NCBI GenBank assembly: GCA_027924645.1
Contig: BSBN01000242.1
Coordinates: 5,952,001-6,016,000, forward strand
DNA length: 64,000 nucleotides
Origin: Cunninghamia lanceolata
Lineage: Eukaryota > Streptophyta > Pinopsida > Cupressales > Cupressaceae
Reading direction: 5' to 3'
The translations under genes and the position numbers were made by a program. The notes beneath the pieces are model-generated. The model searched no databases. It saw nothing but the letters and a program-made list of their open reading frames with translations, and had not been told where the DNA came from. Below are positions 34,754 through 48,768 of this stretch, piece by piece; the first letter of the stretch is position 1; every line of letters begins with the position of its first letter.

Positions 34754-37700
34754 TGGATTTCAAAATATTGGACCCAAGGATAAGTGAAGGTGGACTTTGG
34801 TATGATGAAGGGGAATAAAGATTTAGCCTTTAGAGAATAAAATCTCAAAATTCTAAACCTAAGGATGAGTAATGGTGGATATGATATGGATATATTTGGT
34901 AGAGGTTTTAGCTTTAGAGGATAATATCAAACGTTTTAAACCTAAGGATGATGTCAATGATGAAGGTATAAGGATGGATGAGAAACCTTAAAGGTTAGAC
35001 CTCAAAGATAAATGGGTGAATTGATTTTCAAAAAATTTGGACCTAAAAGGATAGATGAGTGCAAGGATAAATTGAAAAATGTGGGATAAAGGATGGATGG
35101 AGTGGATAATGACTTTGGAAATTTGGCAAATGATTTTGGGATAAAGGTATAAGATAACCTTTAGAAATTAAATCTCAAAAGGATTTCTTAGACCAAAGTG
35201 AAAATGTATATGTGGGTGAATAATGATTTTGAGGATGACATTAGTATGAATTTGAAAGGGATGATGATTTAGAAATGGATGACTAAGTTATACTTAGGAT
35301 GGGTTGGATGATAATCAACCAAGGGAAACCATAGATGATTTTGGATAGATGGGATTGGGTGATTGAGGATGTTGAATAAATTTGATGATATTTGAAAAAA
35401 AAAAATTTCAAATCAAAGAAGAGCTTGAATAAATCTAGATCTTTTGATTATAAAAGGGATGTCCCTCCTTACTTAAGGTAGACTAATGACCTTGAGAAAA
35501 AAGGGGAGGATTATTTTACTTGAAGGTAGACTAATGACCACCAAGAAAAATGGGATACCTTAGAATATATCAACTTCAGAGTTGTCTAAGCTCCTAAATC
35601 AATTATCCCAAGGGTTAATAAAAGCTAATTTATAAAAGTACTTAAGGTAGACAAAGTCTTAAGTACCTTATTAACTAGAGGATGATAAGATCTAGATTTA
35701 ATTCTTGCACAAAATTGATTTGAGGTATGGTTTTGGATGTTGATTGATTTTTGGGTTTTGGATGAATTTTGATTTTTGGATGTTAATGTTAGATTTTGGA
35801 TAATATGAATAGGATTTGGATAATGTTGGGGGATGTTGGAAAATGAATTTAACTAATTTTGGACTAAATTTTGGATAACTTGGATTCAAAATGAACTTTG
35901 GAATGGATGTGCAAAGGTCCAAGGGTGAAAATCAAAATGTTCACCTAAGGTTAAGTGAATAATGGAGGGATAATGAATTTGGATTGGGATTTTGGAATGA
36001 AAGGATTAATGGGTGGACAAGGTATGACCAAAGATCAAATATCAAAATGATGTTTATATAAGGTCAAATGGGATGGGGTAAATGGAATTGGATAATTGGA
36101 CTAGATTAGGAGATGGAAATATGGACAAAGGTTTAGACTCAATAATGGACTTTTGGATTTATGATGAAGGGGTTATGATCAAGGGTCCAATAATCAAAAT
36201 GATTCTCAAAGGTCTAAATGAAAGGATGTGCGTGAATTTGGACAAAAGATTGTGAATGGGAAATATGATCAAGGGTGGATTTTGGTTCTGGTGAATTTTG
36301 ATAAGGTGACCATGGATTTTGGTTGGACAGAGTTCAAGGATCCCATAACAGGTCAGAGGACACGTGTAAGATATGGCCCTCAAATGGCACCAATCCCTGG
36401 AATTAAGGAACTAAAATAGTGAGGAATGGCATTAATATAGAGACAAATGGCACTGATGGATAGGTTTATGGTGCCAACAGGGAATTTTATGGCACCAAAC
36501 AGAGAGGTTATGGCATTGAACGGTGACAGTTTCTAAGATTTTGACTAGGGTTTTGATCACTTTTGACAATTTTTGGATGTTGGGCTCAAATCTTTGGATT
36601 TTCAAAGGTTAAATGTTCTGATTTCAAAGGCTCAAAAATGTTCAAATGTTTTGATTTTCAAAGGTTCAAATTGTTTTAGACAAAAGTTGATAGAGTTTCT
36701 TGGTAAGTACATACAAATCGAACAAGAGAACACAATGGATTTTTGACTCAAGGTGGACTTTGAATAAATTGGCTTATATGGGTTTCAACAAGAAGACACA
36801 CCAAGCACATGAACAATCCTATCATTAGTCAAGTAGGAGTATCATACCTTATAGATCTCACGAAGTGGCCGTGGGTCGATCCCAACTCAAAGTGAACCGG
36901 GTTCTCGACCCCCACTAATACTTTAGGTGTTATAGTTTGGATAGATAGGGAAAGAAAGGTTGTGGACCACCTTACCCCCCTTACCAAGGAGACTTTTGTC
37001 TTGCCCAAGGTAGTGCCTATCTCAAATATAGTGATACAGTGAGCATCTTCCCCTCCTCTGCAGTAGTGCACTACAAGGTATGACGGTCGAAAGGTCTTAA
37101 GCTAGGATAATTACAAGCTTCTAGGGGAGTTCTCTAGCATATGCAAGGTACTTGAGGCCCAAGTATGTGAACGGGGGTGTCTGAATTGACTGACGCTCAA
37201 CCACTCAAGTCTTGGCGAACCAAGGGTCTTGGAGGTCTATTGCTTGGAGGAGAGAGGGTCCTTCCTTTAAAGCTATCTTTCAAATCGCAATGCTTATATA
37301 CCGTGCCAGAACATATGGTTGAGGTCACCCCTTGGGTTGATGAAATCCCCAAGCAGGCCTCATAAGAAGAAACTACCCTTTTTTATCACCCAAGATCGCA
37401 CTAGGTGCGAGGGGAGAGCATACACAAGATGAGTAGCCCCTTCGGGTTAACACTTAAAAGCATGAAAAATTGCCCACAAATAGACTTTTGATCCCCAAGA
37501 TCACCCTATGGTGTGAGGGGAGAGAAGATGTCTATAAGTGGACTAAACAAAGCACACAAGTGTTCATTAACCCACTAACTAATTTAATGCAACTAAACTA
37601 GTGAGAAAACAAATCTTTGACCAACAAAAACCTGCATCAAACTAGTTAGTAGTTTCAATCAAAGTCTTTGGCCCACATTCTTTTCCCTGTAAAAAGATGT

Positions 37701-38028
37701 TAGTACCCTAGACAGATCACAAAAACCTGTCAGACAAATGGTGCCAAAACAGACAGAAATGGCACTAAAATAGTTAACAAAAGTTCCAAAATAGATCTAA
37801 ATAGCACTAAGGAATAGGCAGATGGTACTAAAAATAGAAAATATGGTGCTCAAATTTTTAGTTTCATAGACCAGACAGAAAACAGAAAATAAAATGGACA
37901 TGGCGTTAAAAATTAGAAATAAGGTGCTAAATTTAAACATAGCATTGATTTATAAAAAAATGGCACTAAAGTAATTTTTACCTCATTTTTACCTTCTGTC
38001 TTCTGGTTCAGTGGCATTGTTCTGAGTG
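34754..38028 (-). other. Tat 5' leader, proximal part
   Basis: About 3.3 kb without recognisable protein, between gag and the Athila insertion. GGATGA/AATTTTGG-rich simple sequence fills 34780-36200. TGGCACTAA-like motifs lie at 36380-36530 and 37735-37985. Two short direct repeats around TGAGGGGAGAG or GCGAGGGGAGAG lie at about 37385-37430 and 37490-37530. Confidence 0.7.
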
Positions 38029-38033
38029 GTGAT
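38029..38033 (+). repeat. Target duplication GTGAT, left of Athila element
   Basis: GTGAT here corresponds to ATGAT at 55124-55128. Four of five bases match, the difference being a transition. Confidence 0.75.
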
Positions 38034-39282
38034 TGATGAGGTATAATTAGCCTCATTTCATAATAAGTCATTTAACTCTTTTGGTGTCACCCAATTACCC
38101 AAACCATGCCAATTTACTAATTTTATAAGCAACATTTGTTTATTTTTTATAGAATGATGTACAAATCTTGTTTTCCAATTGATTGAAGTTTTCCACTAAT
38201 GTTAACATGATCGTGTGTAAAGGTCTGTGTATTTATGCAAGTTTTTATGAAGAGCCTAGTGGAATTTAAAAGCAACTGAAGTCAGCAGCGCCAAAATCTC
38301 AGGGCACTGGAAATCTAGGAATACATGATCATAGACTTTATCGACGGTTCTTTTATTTTCTATTAAAAATACTTAAGATATTTTATGACTCCACTCGGAG
38401 CCTTTACTATATTGAACCTAACAGACATCTAGTTTAGTTAAAAGTCTATTTTTCTATTGAAGTCTTCTTTAAGTGGCATTTATGTGTCACCTGAAATTTA
38501 GGATTTTGGTAGTATAGATTATGGGTAATCTCAAAAATAGTAACGCTATGTTATGTTATGCTATGTTCTAATATACAGTAATGTTCAGCTATTATGTTCT
38601 ATAATAATTTTCTCTGGAATGAAGCAACTGAGTTTATTCTAAGTAATATATTCTGAGCAATGGAAATACAAATGAAAATGGAGTTATTTTGGAGTTGTTG
38701 AGATAATGCATGTGATTTGAATCGATAAGAAGATCTCATGAGAGTTGGCCACTCGAAGGATATAGGATAGATAAGTGTTTTATTGTTGCATAATTGTGTT
38801 GTTCAATTTTGTTTAGTAAATGTTTTTGTTTAGATTAATGTAACTTTCTATTTTAGTATTGTTGTGCGTCCTTGTAGGACATTGTGTTCAAGTTAATAAT
38901 CTTTAAGTTTTGTTGATATGCTAGAGTTTCTAGAGCATCTGCTTCATCCATAAAATCTGCTATCAGTTGTTAGCTCAAGTTTTAATTTGTTTTCAGTTAA
39001 TAGTTATCTGCCTTTTTAAAATTCATAGTTAAAAATACATGTGTTGATTCCTAGTTAGTTTATATGCTTTCTAGATTAAAAATTCAAATGCTTTCTAGAT
39101 TAAGAGTGGTATGCTTTCTAGTTTATATTCATTTTTTTCAAGCCTTGTTCAAAAACTTAGAAAACCATTGCTAAGATGAGATGTCCGAATTCATTCCCTA
39201 TTGCAAACTGCCTTGGACACTACCTAGTCAACATAATTGACATATTTCAACTAAAGTGTTAGGACCTCACGACAACCTATCA
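38034..39282 (+). repeat. 5' LTR of the Athila-like element
   Basis: A 1249-bp block from TGATGAGGTATAATTA to AACCTATCA. It contains short repeats of ATGCTTTCTAGATTAA at about 39065-39120 that are partly missing in the 3' LTR. Confidence 0.93.
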
Positions 39283-39287
39283 CTTTT

Positions 39288-39305
39288 TGGTGCCATTGTT
39301 GGGGA
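39288..39305 (+). other. Primer binding site of Athila type
   Basis: TGGTGCCATTGTTGGGGA lies five bases after the LTR end. It equals the Athila consensus apart from transitions. Confidence 0.85.
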
Positions 39306-39629
39306 CCTTCTTTGTAGTGTTAATAGGAGAATACTTGGATACCTCTTTTAGTAAGAACAAAAATAGTTGTCAAACTTCTTTTTCTACATGGTTAGGATAA
39401 GAGGTCCACATGGAAGATTCATACCCAAACCCCCCCAATAGTAGTTCCAACCACAAACAGGGAGGTAGATGTCTTAGCTGAAGAACTTTGTTATGAATTG
39501 ATCAGTCAGGATCAACCCGAGACTTCCCAACATACCCCAAAAACTCAGCCATCAGACCAAACCTTTAAGGAGGAAAGCATTTAGCCATCAAACCAAACCT
39601 TTAAAGAGGAAAGCATTCCTTTTAACATC

Positions 39630-42600
39630 ATGGCTTATAACAATGATAACCCTTTCAACAAAAGGAGAGCAAACCATGGAGATGGTGATAACCCACGGAG
39701 AGCAGTCCAGACATTTAGCTATCCTATTGCTCTCAACGAAGATGACGATTCACCCATGAAAAATATTTCACCTTCCGTCTTACCAACCTTCAGAGGGCTA
39801 TCCTCCGAAGACCCTGACCAGTTTCTTATTGAGTTTAAAGTCTGGTGTTAGACATATGACTACAAAATGGATAATTAGAAACTAAAACTCTTTCCCTCTA
39901 CTCTGAGAGGCTCTGCCATGCGTTGGTTCATGGGATTAGTCTTAGGATCAATAACCACGTGGGAAGAAATGGAGACTATCTTTTTAGACAAATATCAGAG
40001 CTACTATAGAGTTAGCTATAGGAAAGAGGAATTGTTCAAACTAAGGTAAAAAGAAGATGAGAGCCTGGAAGATTACTTGGATAGGTTCATCTTCTTATCC
40101 AAATGATGTGGGGAAGAGACAATGAGCCCAGAAATTCTGAAGACCATATTTCTCAAGGGACTTGATGAGGATGCTAGAAGCCTAGAATTGATGAGAAAAG
40201 GAGATGTGTCCCAAATTGAACTTGGTGATATTGTTGAGTTATGTAGGATTTTTTCTCGAACTCGTGGAGGTATCCGTAAGTCTAGTCTCTTGAATGAAAT
40301 TGGTCAATTGCGACAGGAAATAGCAAATTTGAAAACTAATATCCTTGTTCAGCTAAACACCACCTTGGATGGAATACAGACCAAAACATGTAATCCTAAA
40401 ACCTTATCCATCTACTGCCCTAGGTGTTGAAAAAAACATCTGTTAAGGGAGTGTCCTTTGGACAAAGCTGACAATTGTCAAATTTGTGAAAAGAGTCATG
40501 CCACTGACCAACGTGAGATCCTGAATGCAATCAAAAACTCTAAGAAAAGGTCATCTCACACTGAGGAAGAGATCAATTTTGTGGGCCAAAGACCTAGAGG
40601 CAATTTCTCCTATGACCATAATTCAAATTCATCCTAGCGCCCTCCAAATAATTGGAATAATAATCAATGGGTGGCACCTTGGCCTCCAACACCACCTAAA
40701 TGGGCAAATTAGTCCTGGGGAAACCCTCAATGGCCAAATCAGACTCAACAACAATGGTATCCTCAGAATCCTGCCCCTCAATGGAATCAATCTCCAAATT
40801 AGTTCTATTATGGACCAAGGAGGATGCCCAATCCACAATAGAAACTCTTGCTAGCACCATAAAACACTCAACAAAATGAGCAGATCAACCAACCACAACT
40901 ACCAATGCAACCTATCCCTAATCCAAAGAATAACCATCAAATGACACTAGTGTATTCCACAAAGTAGGAAAACATGGCTGGAGTCAATGCTATCTATTGT
41001 GGAAACTTGCAATTGAGGTAAAAAAAAACACTCCAGTAACCTACCATAGTTGAGATCCTTGACAAACAAAATGAAGAATCTGTTGAAGGAACAAAGACAC
41101 CTTCCATACCTTTAGATAAAAGCCCCCGGAGTAACCAAGAGAAGCCTTCCCAACAATCCTCACTTAAAACTTCAGAGTTACCTCAGGAAGAAGTTGTGAA
41201 ACGTTCATCAGATCTTCCAAAGAAGGACTCCATCTTGAAGAAGAAACCTCAAGCACCTTTTTCAGAGTGCCTCAAAGAGACCTCCTTGAAAAACCCTCTG
41301 GAAAAGACCATTCCCACCAAAACCACATTAATATAGGAAATTAAATGACTCCATATCGAGATTCCATTGTTACAAGCAATTAAAGAAATTCTTGAACTAA
41401 ACCAGCTAGTTAAATAGTTGTGTATAAAAACACCAGGAAGGAAGAAGAAACAAATTAACACTATGCACATTGATGGATATTTAGCCAACCTTATGACTGG
41501 AGAGATCTCAACCCCAAAATATGGTGACCCATGTAGTCCACTCATAACAGTGACAATCAACGAGGTAGCAATACCTAATGCACTCATGGACTTGGGAGCA
41601 ACCATTAACATCATGATGGTGGACATTATGGAAAAACTGGGACTCACTGATTTACATCCCATAGCCACCATATTGTAAATGGTGAACCAGCCCATAGCTA
41701 TTCCCAAAGGGGTCCTGGAAAATGTTCCTATCAAAGTTGACAATTGGGAATATTCGGTGGATTTTCAAGTAATCCAGTCTCTCACACCTAAGGATAGTTA
41801 CCCATTAATACTAGACATACCTTGGTTGGCTATAGTTGCAGCCAAAATTGACTACAGAGTAGGAGGAATGACCATTTCAAATGGCCCCAACAGCAAACAT
41901 TTATCCCTGTATCCCCCTGCTCAACCTATTGCGCATAAACAAGTTTGGGTTGATGAATCAAATGGTTTTGACAAACAAGAAAATCTAGCCTCACTTGCTA
42001 TGGTAGTCATCAAACAACATGATGAAGAATTGGAAGATGAATTGGAAAACAACATGCAAGATCTTGCCATAGATTCAAGTGATGAAATTTTAGAAGTTGA
42101 AGAGATTTTAGGGCATCCGATCCACACTAATGATATTGGACATAGTTACACAACCTTTACAACGTTACCTTGTCCTCTAACTAATATCATTCAAAAAAAG
42201 ATCACTTCTTCAAAGATATTGCCAGATTCCATAGAATTATACCACATAGTTGTCCTCTCAACACCTTAACAAGAGAAGTTCATACTGTCACCTCCAACTA
42301 CCCAGGGACCAAAACTATCATGTTATTACCAAGAAAAACCTTAAATATTAATAGTTGGTTAACTGAGACAAATGAACTCAAGTTATTTGATGTTTTGGTG
42401 AATAGATCCAAAGATATTTCTTGGGATTACATATACATGAGAGGGATACACCCAAGTGTTTATACCTATCACATCTATACTAAATACGTTAGACCTATTC
42501 TTCAACCACAATGAAGACTTAACCCTGCTCTCAAAGTTATTGTTAAAATAGAAATTGAAAAACTCCTACAAGTAGGATTCATCTATCCCATCTCTGATAG

Positions 42601-45096
42601 AAAATGGGTTTCACCTCTAGTAGTAATCCCAAAGAAAAATGGAAAATGAAGAGTGTGCATTGATTATAGAGAGCTCAACAAAGCCACCTATAGAGACTAC
42701 TTTCCGCTACCTTTCATAGACCAGGTCTTGGATAATCTAGCAAGAAGGAAGTATTTCTCATTTTTGGATGGATTCAGTGGATATAACCAAATACAAGTAG
42801 TAGCAGAGGACCAGGACAAAACAACTTTTACCTGTCCCTGGGGAACATTTGCATATTGAGTTCTTCCCTTCGGGCTATGTAATGCTCCTACAACATTTTA
42901 GAGAGCTGTTCTAGCCATCTTTGCTGAGCTTGTAAATGATTGTGTGGAAGTCTATATGGACGACTTCACAATATATGGTTCTACTTTTGATGAAGCTCTT
43001 AAAAACTTGGACAGGGTGTTGCAATGATGTGAAGACCATCAGCTATCCCTGTGTCATGAAAAGTGTTTAATAATGATAGAACAAGGGATAGTGTTGGGAC
43101 ACCACATCTTAGCTAAAGGGATAAAGGTAGATCCTAAGAAAATTGAATTGATACAACAACTAGAGACTCCAAAGAACCAAACTGATGTCAAAAGTTTCTT
43201 AGGACATGCTGGATATTACCGAAGGTTCATAGAAAACTTCTGTAAGATTGTAGCCCCCACGTTCTCCCTTCTATAAAAGGACATAGACTTTGTTTGGACA
43301 ACAGAATGTTAAACATCATTTGAGATCATTAAGGAGAAACTCATTACTGCTCCAGTTCTACGTAGACCTAACTAGAACCTTCCTTTCCATATTTGCGCAG
43401 ATGCTTCCAATGATGCTATTGGAGAGGATTTAGGTTAGGAAGATGAGAATGGAGGAAAATATGCCATATATTTCATCAGTTAGAATTTGACCCCCACCGA
43501 ACAAAACTACACCACTACGGAGAAAGAATTCTAAGTTGTGGTTCATCCAATCAATAAATTTTGACATTAGATTATAGGGTATAAGGTAACTATGTTCACA
43601 AACCATTTAGCTATCAAATACCTAATGAACAAACCTACAGTAAATGGGAGAATAATCAAATGGTTATTACTTCTCCAAGAATTCAATGTAACCATCATTG
43701 ATAAACCCAAAAAGTTCAACATAGTCGCATAGTTTTTATCCTGAATCAAACAAGATAATGGAGATTGTGCCTCTGTACAAGATGAATTCCCAGATGAAAA
43801 CTTATTCGCCATCTCCGTTAAAACCCCCTGGTTTGTAGATATCGCCAACTATCTAGCCACCTCTGAGTTTCCACCAGATTTTACATCAAAACAAAAGAAA
43901 CACCTCATTAGGGAAAGTGCTCAATTCAAATGGATCAATGGTATGCTATTCAAAAGTGGCCCTGATCTAGTTTTATGTCATTGCATCAATCAGATGAAAC
44001 ATACAACATACTTAGAGCCTGTCATGATGATCCCTCTGATGGTCATTATTCAGCAAAAAGGATGTCTCACAAAATCTTAGGTGTAGGGTATTATTGGCCT
44101 TCCATGCATAAATATGTAAAAAAATATGTTTGCCACTATGTGAATGCCAATGAGTAGGAAGACCTACTACATCTAGCGAGATGCCTCTGCAGCCACAGGT
44201 AGTTTTCAAACCTTTTGAAAAATGGGGGCTAGATTTCATAGGCCCCATAGATCCTCCTTCACAGGGTAAATAATACATCCTAGTTTGTACTAACTATCTG
44301 ACTAAATGGGTAGAAGTCCAAGTGCTGAAAGTTGCTAGGGAAGAATAAATTATAGATTTCCTTTATGACAAGATCTTCTTGAAATTTGGAGCTCCTAGAT
44401 CAATTGTCACAGATCAGGAACCCCAGTTTATGTCTAAATTTCTATTAGCATTTACTGACCATTTTCAAGTAAGCCATAAGAAGTCATCTCCCTATCACCC
44501 ACAAGTAAATGGTCAAGTCAAAGTCACCAATGGAGAGCTTGAAAACATTCTGACAAAAAACAATTTCATCAGGGAGAAGGGATTAGGCTAGGAAATTGCA
44601 TGAGGCAGTTTGGGCCTATAACACAACCTGGAAATCAACCACTGGTCTCACTCCCTATGAATTAGTCTTTGGGAAGAAACCTCTTCTGCCCATTAAATTC
44701 AAAATACAAATTCTCAAAACAACAATGGAAGTGGGCTTGGACCTTGATCGATCCCAGATCTAGCCAGTCCAACAACAACAAAAGGTTTGGCATGACAAAC
44801 ATATAAAAGAAAGAGAGTTCTATAATGGTGATTGGGCACTGCTATTTGACTCCAGATATAAAGACCAAAAAGGTAAACTGAGAACCCATTGGCTAGGTCC
44901 TTATGAGATTTCTAAAGTATTCTCAAATGGAACAGTGCAACTTAAACCCATCGATGGTGACACTTGAACACTCCTTGTCAATGGTCATCGATTGTGGATC
45001 TACCACAAACCTATTAACAAAGAAGAATTTACAAGGATGGTAGAAATGCAAGGAGAGAACCAATGTATTGACTCTACCTTGGCAGAGGAAAAATAA
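39630..45096 (+). pseudogene. gag-pol: Athila-like gag-pol
   Basis: Gag begins MAYNNDNPFNKRR and includes LPTFRGLSSEDPDQFL, typical of Athila gag, with a knuckle-like CPRC segment near 40425. Stops include TAG at about 39849 and 39879. Protease (DLGATINIM near 41589) retains the active Asp, with Leu-Gly for Ser/Thr-Gly. RT spans 42500-43290, in another frame: VCIDYRELNKAT, a PFGLCNAPTTF box and YMDDF near 42955. RNase H (CADAS near 43397) is heavily broken. Integrase runs from about 43930: a damaged zinc site (HDDPSDGHYS), WGLDFIGPI near 44226, GAPRSIVTDQ near 44390 and SPYHPQVNGQ near 44490, then a GPYEI tail near 44900. Many stops and at least three frame changes make it inactive. Confidence 0.9.
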
Positions 45097-45254
45097 TCTA
45101 TTCTCAGATACAAAATCTGAAAAAACAAAACAAAAAAAACTATGTATACATGTTTCTTTCAGAGAATTTTAGTCAAGTTATTATATTTTCCATTTTTGTT
45201 ACTTGTCTGAATTTTATTATTTTTTTGCAAGACTTGATTTTTGAATAAATACAA
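45097..45254 (+). other. Short AT-rich spacer after Athila pol
   Basis: T-rich non-coding DNA between the pol stop and the minisatellite. Confidence 0.6.
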
Positions 45255-45261
45255 ATTTCTG

Positions 45262-45785
45262 ATGCATCTTTCAGTAATGCTTTAGAACTTTGTTCCCACA
45301 TTCTGGCTGCATCTTTCAGCGATGCTCCAAAAATTTGTTCCTACATTTCAGTTGCATCTTTCAGTGATGCTCCAGAACTTTGTTCCTGCATTCTGGTTGC
45401 ATCTTTCAGTGATACTTTGGAACTTCATTCCTACATTTTGATTGCATCTTTCAACGACGCTTGAGAACTTTGTTCCTGCATTCTAGCTGCATCTTTCAAT
45501 GATGTTCCAGAACTTCGTTCCTACATTCTGGATGCATCTTTCAACAATGCTCCAGAACTTTGTTGCTGCATTCCGCTGCATCTTTCAGTGATGCTCCGGA
45601 ACTTTGTTCCTACATTCTAGATGATCTTTCAGTGATACTCCAGAACTTTGTTCCTACATTCCGGCTGCATCTTTAAGTGATGCTCTAGAACTTTGTTCTT
45701 GCATTCTGGCTGCATCTTTCAATGATGCTCCAGAACTTTGTTTTGCATTCCGTCAGCACCCTTCAACAATGCTCCAAAACTTTGT
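45262..45785 (+). repeat. Minisatellite, 44-45-bp unit, about 12 copies
   Basis: Units run GCATCTTTCAGTGATGCTCC then AGAACTTTGTTCCTACATTC and a short link. I count about twelve, diverged from one another. It lies between pol and the extra ORF. Confidence 0.92.
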
Positions 45786-46522
45786 ATCCTCACTCTCACA
45801 ATATCCAACCATAATGCAACACTGTTGTTCCCATATGTTTGTCATACTCATTCCATGAGCATCTACTTTTGATGCTCTCAATTTGTGACCCCTTCTTTGC
45901 AGATGCTCCAACATTTTCAAAAGCATACCCATTTCCACCACCAAACTTTCCTGTACCAAAGCATTCATTAAAGGACTCATTCCTTGTATCACCACCCCCT
46001 ATCATAATAAATAAAATTATGATGACTATTTACCATAATTATAAATAAATTACTCCAGCCACTCCATCATGATCATTAATAAATCTACCCAAACCTTTCT
46101 CCATTCAAGTTTTGTATACATAATTGTCTATAAAGTCATTACATCAGCACAAGTGCTATAAATTTCAAATCAAATCAGGACATGAGGTATGTACACATTC
46201 TTTCTTAATTAAGCAATATGTTGTGAATAAAATTAAATAAATCGGCATTCTCCTCCCTTTTTCCAAATTTAGAAAATTTGTGAGAACTATACTTTCACTA
46301 GAAGAAATGGAGGCGCATGCATTCTACGCCATGCAAGGTAATGAGTAGACACAACACAACTTAATGTAATGAATTAATGGATCATTAGCATTGTTGTAAT
46401 ACAAGTGGCCATAAAGATCAAGTTTCAATTAGTCTGCATATCAGTTTGTTTGAAACAGTTATTCACCTTGGTGTGCGAGGACATTCAGTAAAGATTCAAC
46501 AGAATTACCAGCAGCGGATATT
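45786..46522 (+). other. Spacer before the Athila extra ORF
   Basis: No recognisable protein or repeat. In Athila elements a downstream ORF is thought to be expressed from a spliced RNA, so an acceptor could lie here, but I cannot identify one. Confidence 0.5.
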
Positions 46523-48711
46523 ATGGGGGGAGCAAAACATAAATCAGAGCCAACTATTGTAGACAAATTATTAGTGCTCAATAGTATTTCAGAATTGTTT
46601 CAAAGAGTGAGATGGCTGGACTTCATGAAAAGTTTGAAGGACATAATACATAGCTAGTTAAAGAGTTCGTAGAGAATTTCTCGGATGGGTAGTCAATTGT
46701 GTGAGGAAAGAAATTTGAGGTAAGTGCACAGACTATTTCTAATTTATCTAGTATAAAAAATGAAGGCTTGAATCTATCAAAAACTACAAATATTTCCTAC
46801 CAGAAAATGATAGAGATTTTCTTAAGGGAAGGGAAACCTCCGCCATTATTAGTTGTGAACACCCGGGGATAGAATAAAGGGTTTCAAATAATGTCCATTG
46901 CAGAGCTGTGGATAATAGCAGTAGCTTGGATAATTAAGTATTTTAAATGTGAAGGACAATGTGCTATTGTCGTTGGTCCTCCCTTCCGTTTTCTCATTTA
47001 CCTGCGCCATGGCACTGAAAACCCTGGATTGAGAGTTAATCTTCCCACCTTAAGTGACTCCCTTATCTACATTATAGAAAGGTTCAAAATTAGGTCTGGG
47101 CCATTAAAACACCATGACATCATTTCTTTAATTTACAAGCATCAACTCCTCAAGAAGAGAAAAATAGATGAGAAATGGCAAAAATTTCTCAAGAAATTTG
47201 AAAACCTTGCACCCTTATGACAGTTTGAGAGAGGTGAGTCATTTGGTTTAGCGGCAGAGAACCCTAGGGAACCTTCCCCTGTGCCTCAACCTACCAGGGA
47301 AGCTCTTGAAGGTGAAGCGCCATAAAATCTTCCAAACCCTTCAGAACCTGAGGAGCCACCTAGACCATATGGTGTTCCAGAAACTCCAGAAAAATGAGAA
47401 AATGTGGACTTAGTTGATTTTGAGGATGAAAATAGTTAGCCTAGCAAAAGGGAACGGAGGCCTAAAATCAAGTTGCAGAAACCTCCTCCTCCAAGAAGGA
47501 GTAAAAGATTGGCTGCTGAATTTAACTATTCTGCAGCGTGTGATCAACCGCCTATCCCTAAAAAGGAAAGGTAGGATGGGCGACCGAGTGAAAATCAAGC
47601 CCTGGAAAATAATGATACCCTTGAATCTGAGAAGGAGATTGATTCACCTAAGAAGGATCAAGAGGAAATAGGAGAACAAGTTCTAAATTATGTACTTGTT
47701 GAAGAAGTAGAGGCTCAAGAAGACGAGCCTTTGGAAACAATTTCTGCCAATCAACAATCATTAGATGAACACAGAACTGACATTGTCCCTCAAAATGAAC
47801 AATCATCCCCTCTAAACAATGTACAAGACACTGAGCAAGGTCTAATAGAAGAAAATGATGAAGGAAATGTGTCTGGAAATGGTACCAAAATTTGTATCCC
47901 CGATGAGAAATGTGATCACATGAAAGTTGAATTGAAAGTATTTAAAGAAAAAATTGTACAGTTGAAGAACAAACTCCAATAGAGTGAAGAACAGATGAAT
48001 ATACAACAACAAAAAATTGATACACTGACAAAACTTTTGCAGCATAAGGATCAGGAAATAAGGACTCTAGGGGATCAATTAGAACAAAAAGATAAATTCA
48101 TTGAGGAATTACAGTCCCAAATGAAACAAATTAAGGAAGAAGATAAGAAACAATTGACCAGTCTGACTACAAAAGATGAACAAATCAAAAATTTGACTGT
48201 CAATTTTGAACAATTCCTTAAGTCATTTGTGGAAAAAGAGGAAAAGCAGAAACAAGAACATAACGCAACTCTTAGAAAAACTGTAGAGCTGGAGCATGAA
48301 TTATAGGAAATCAATGTTAAACCAGCCATGGAATTAAAAGAGATACAGACCGAACCGACCAAAATGGAATGGTTTCAAGTCCATATTTCTCCCATGCTGG
48401 AAAAATGGATGGAAAGGTGTTATTTTCTAAGGCAAGCTGGAGCAAAAAATGCTAGACTCAAACAAGAATTAGTATTGTTAAAGGAATCTTATGACAAAAT
48501 TTATATAGCTAAGACTGATGCATGCAAAATCAGAGACTTATTGCTAGCTTGTAGAAAGCCATCTAGGCTATATTCTATGTTCCTTAATGAACAAGTGTTA
48601 AGATGGAAGCTTTTAAGGATTTCCTGTAATTTGCCCTATGATCTTGATGACAAACAATTTTTAGAGATATTCAAAGAATCATCCCTTGTTCAAAAGAATT
48701 TGTTGTGTTAA
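46523..48711 (+). pseudogene. Athila extra ORF 1, coiled-coil protein of unknown role
   Basis: The start (MGGAKHKSEPTIV at 46523) is one frame off; a single-base shift near 46625 leads into one frame that then holds to a TAA at 48709. About eleven in-frame stops interrupt it, seven of them TAG. The N-terminal part (RVRWLDF, then FEGHN, LVKEFVENF, GKKFEVS) resembles a domain common in plant retroelement ORFs downstream of or beside pol; the family name is uncertain (possibly the putative plant transposon protein domain). A Pro/Glu-rich middle contains PPPPRRSKRLAAEF. From 47900 to 48300 a long Gln/Lys/Glu coiled coil follows, then a helical C-terminal part. I see no membrane segment, so it is not obviously envelope-like. 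Confidence 0.7.
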
Positions 48712-48768
48712 TTCTTTCTGTATAATTTTTTGTTATGAAAGTATAGTGACTTTTTCATTAATCTCTTT

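Noticed and set aside
47410..48362. Minus-strand frames opposite the Athila extra ORF
   Set aside because: They mirror the coiled-coil codons and lack independent features.
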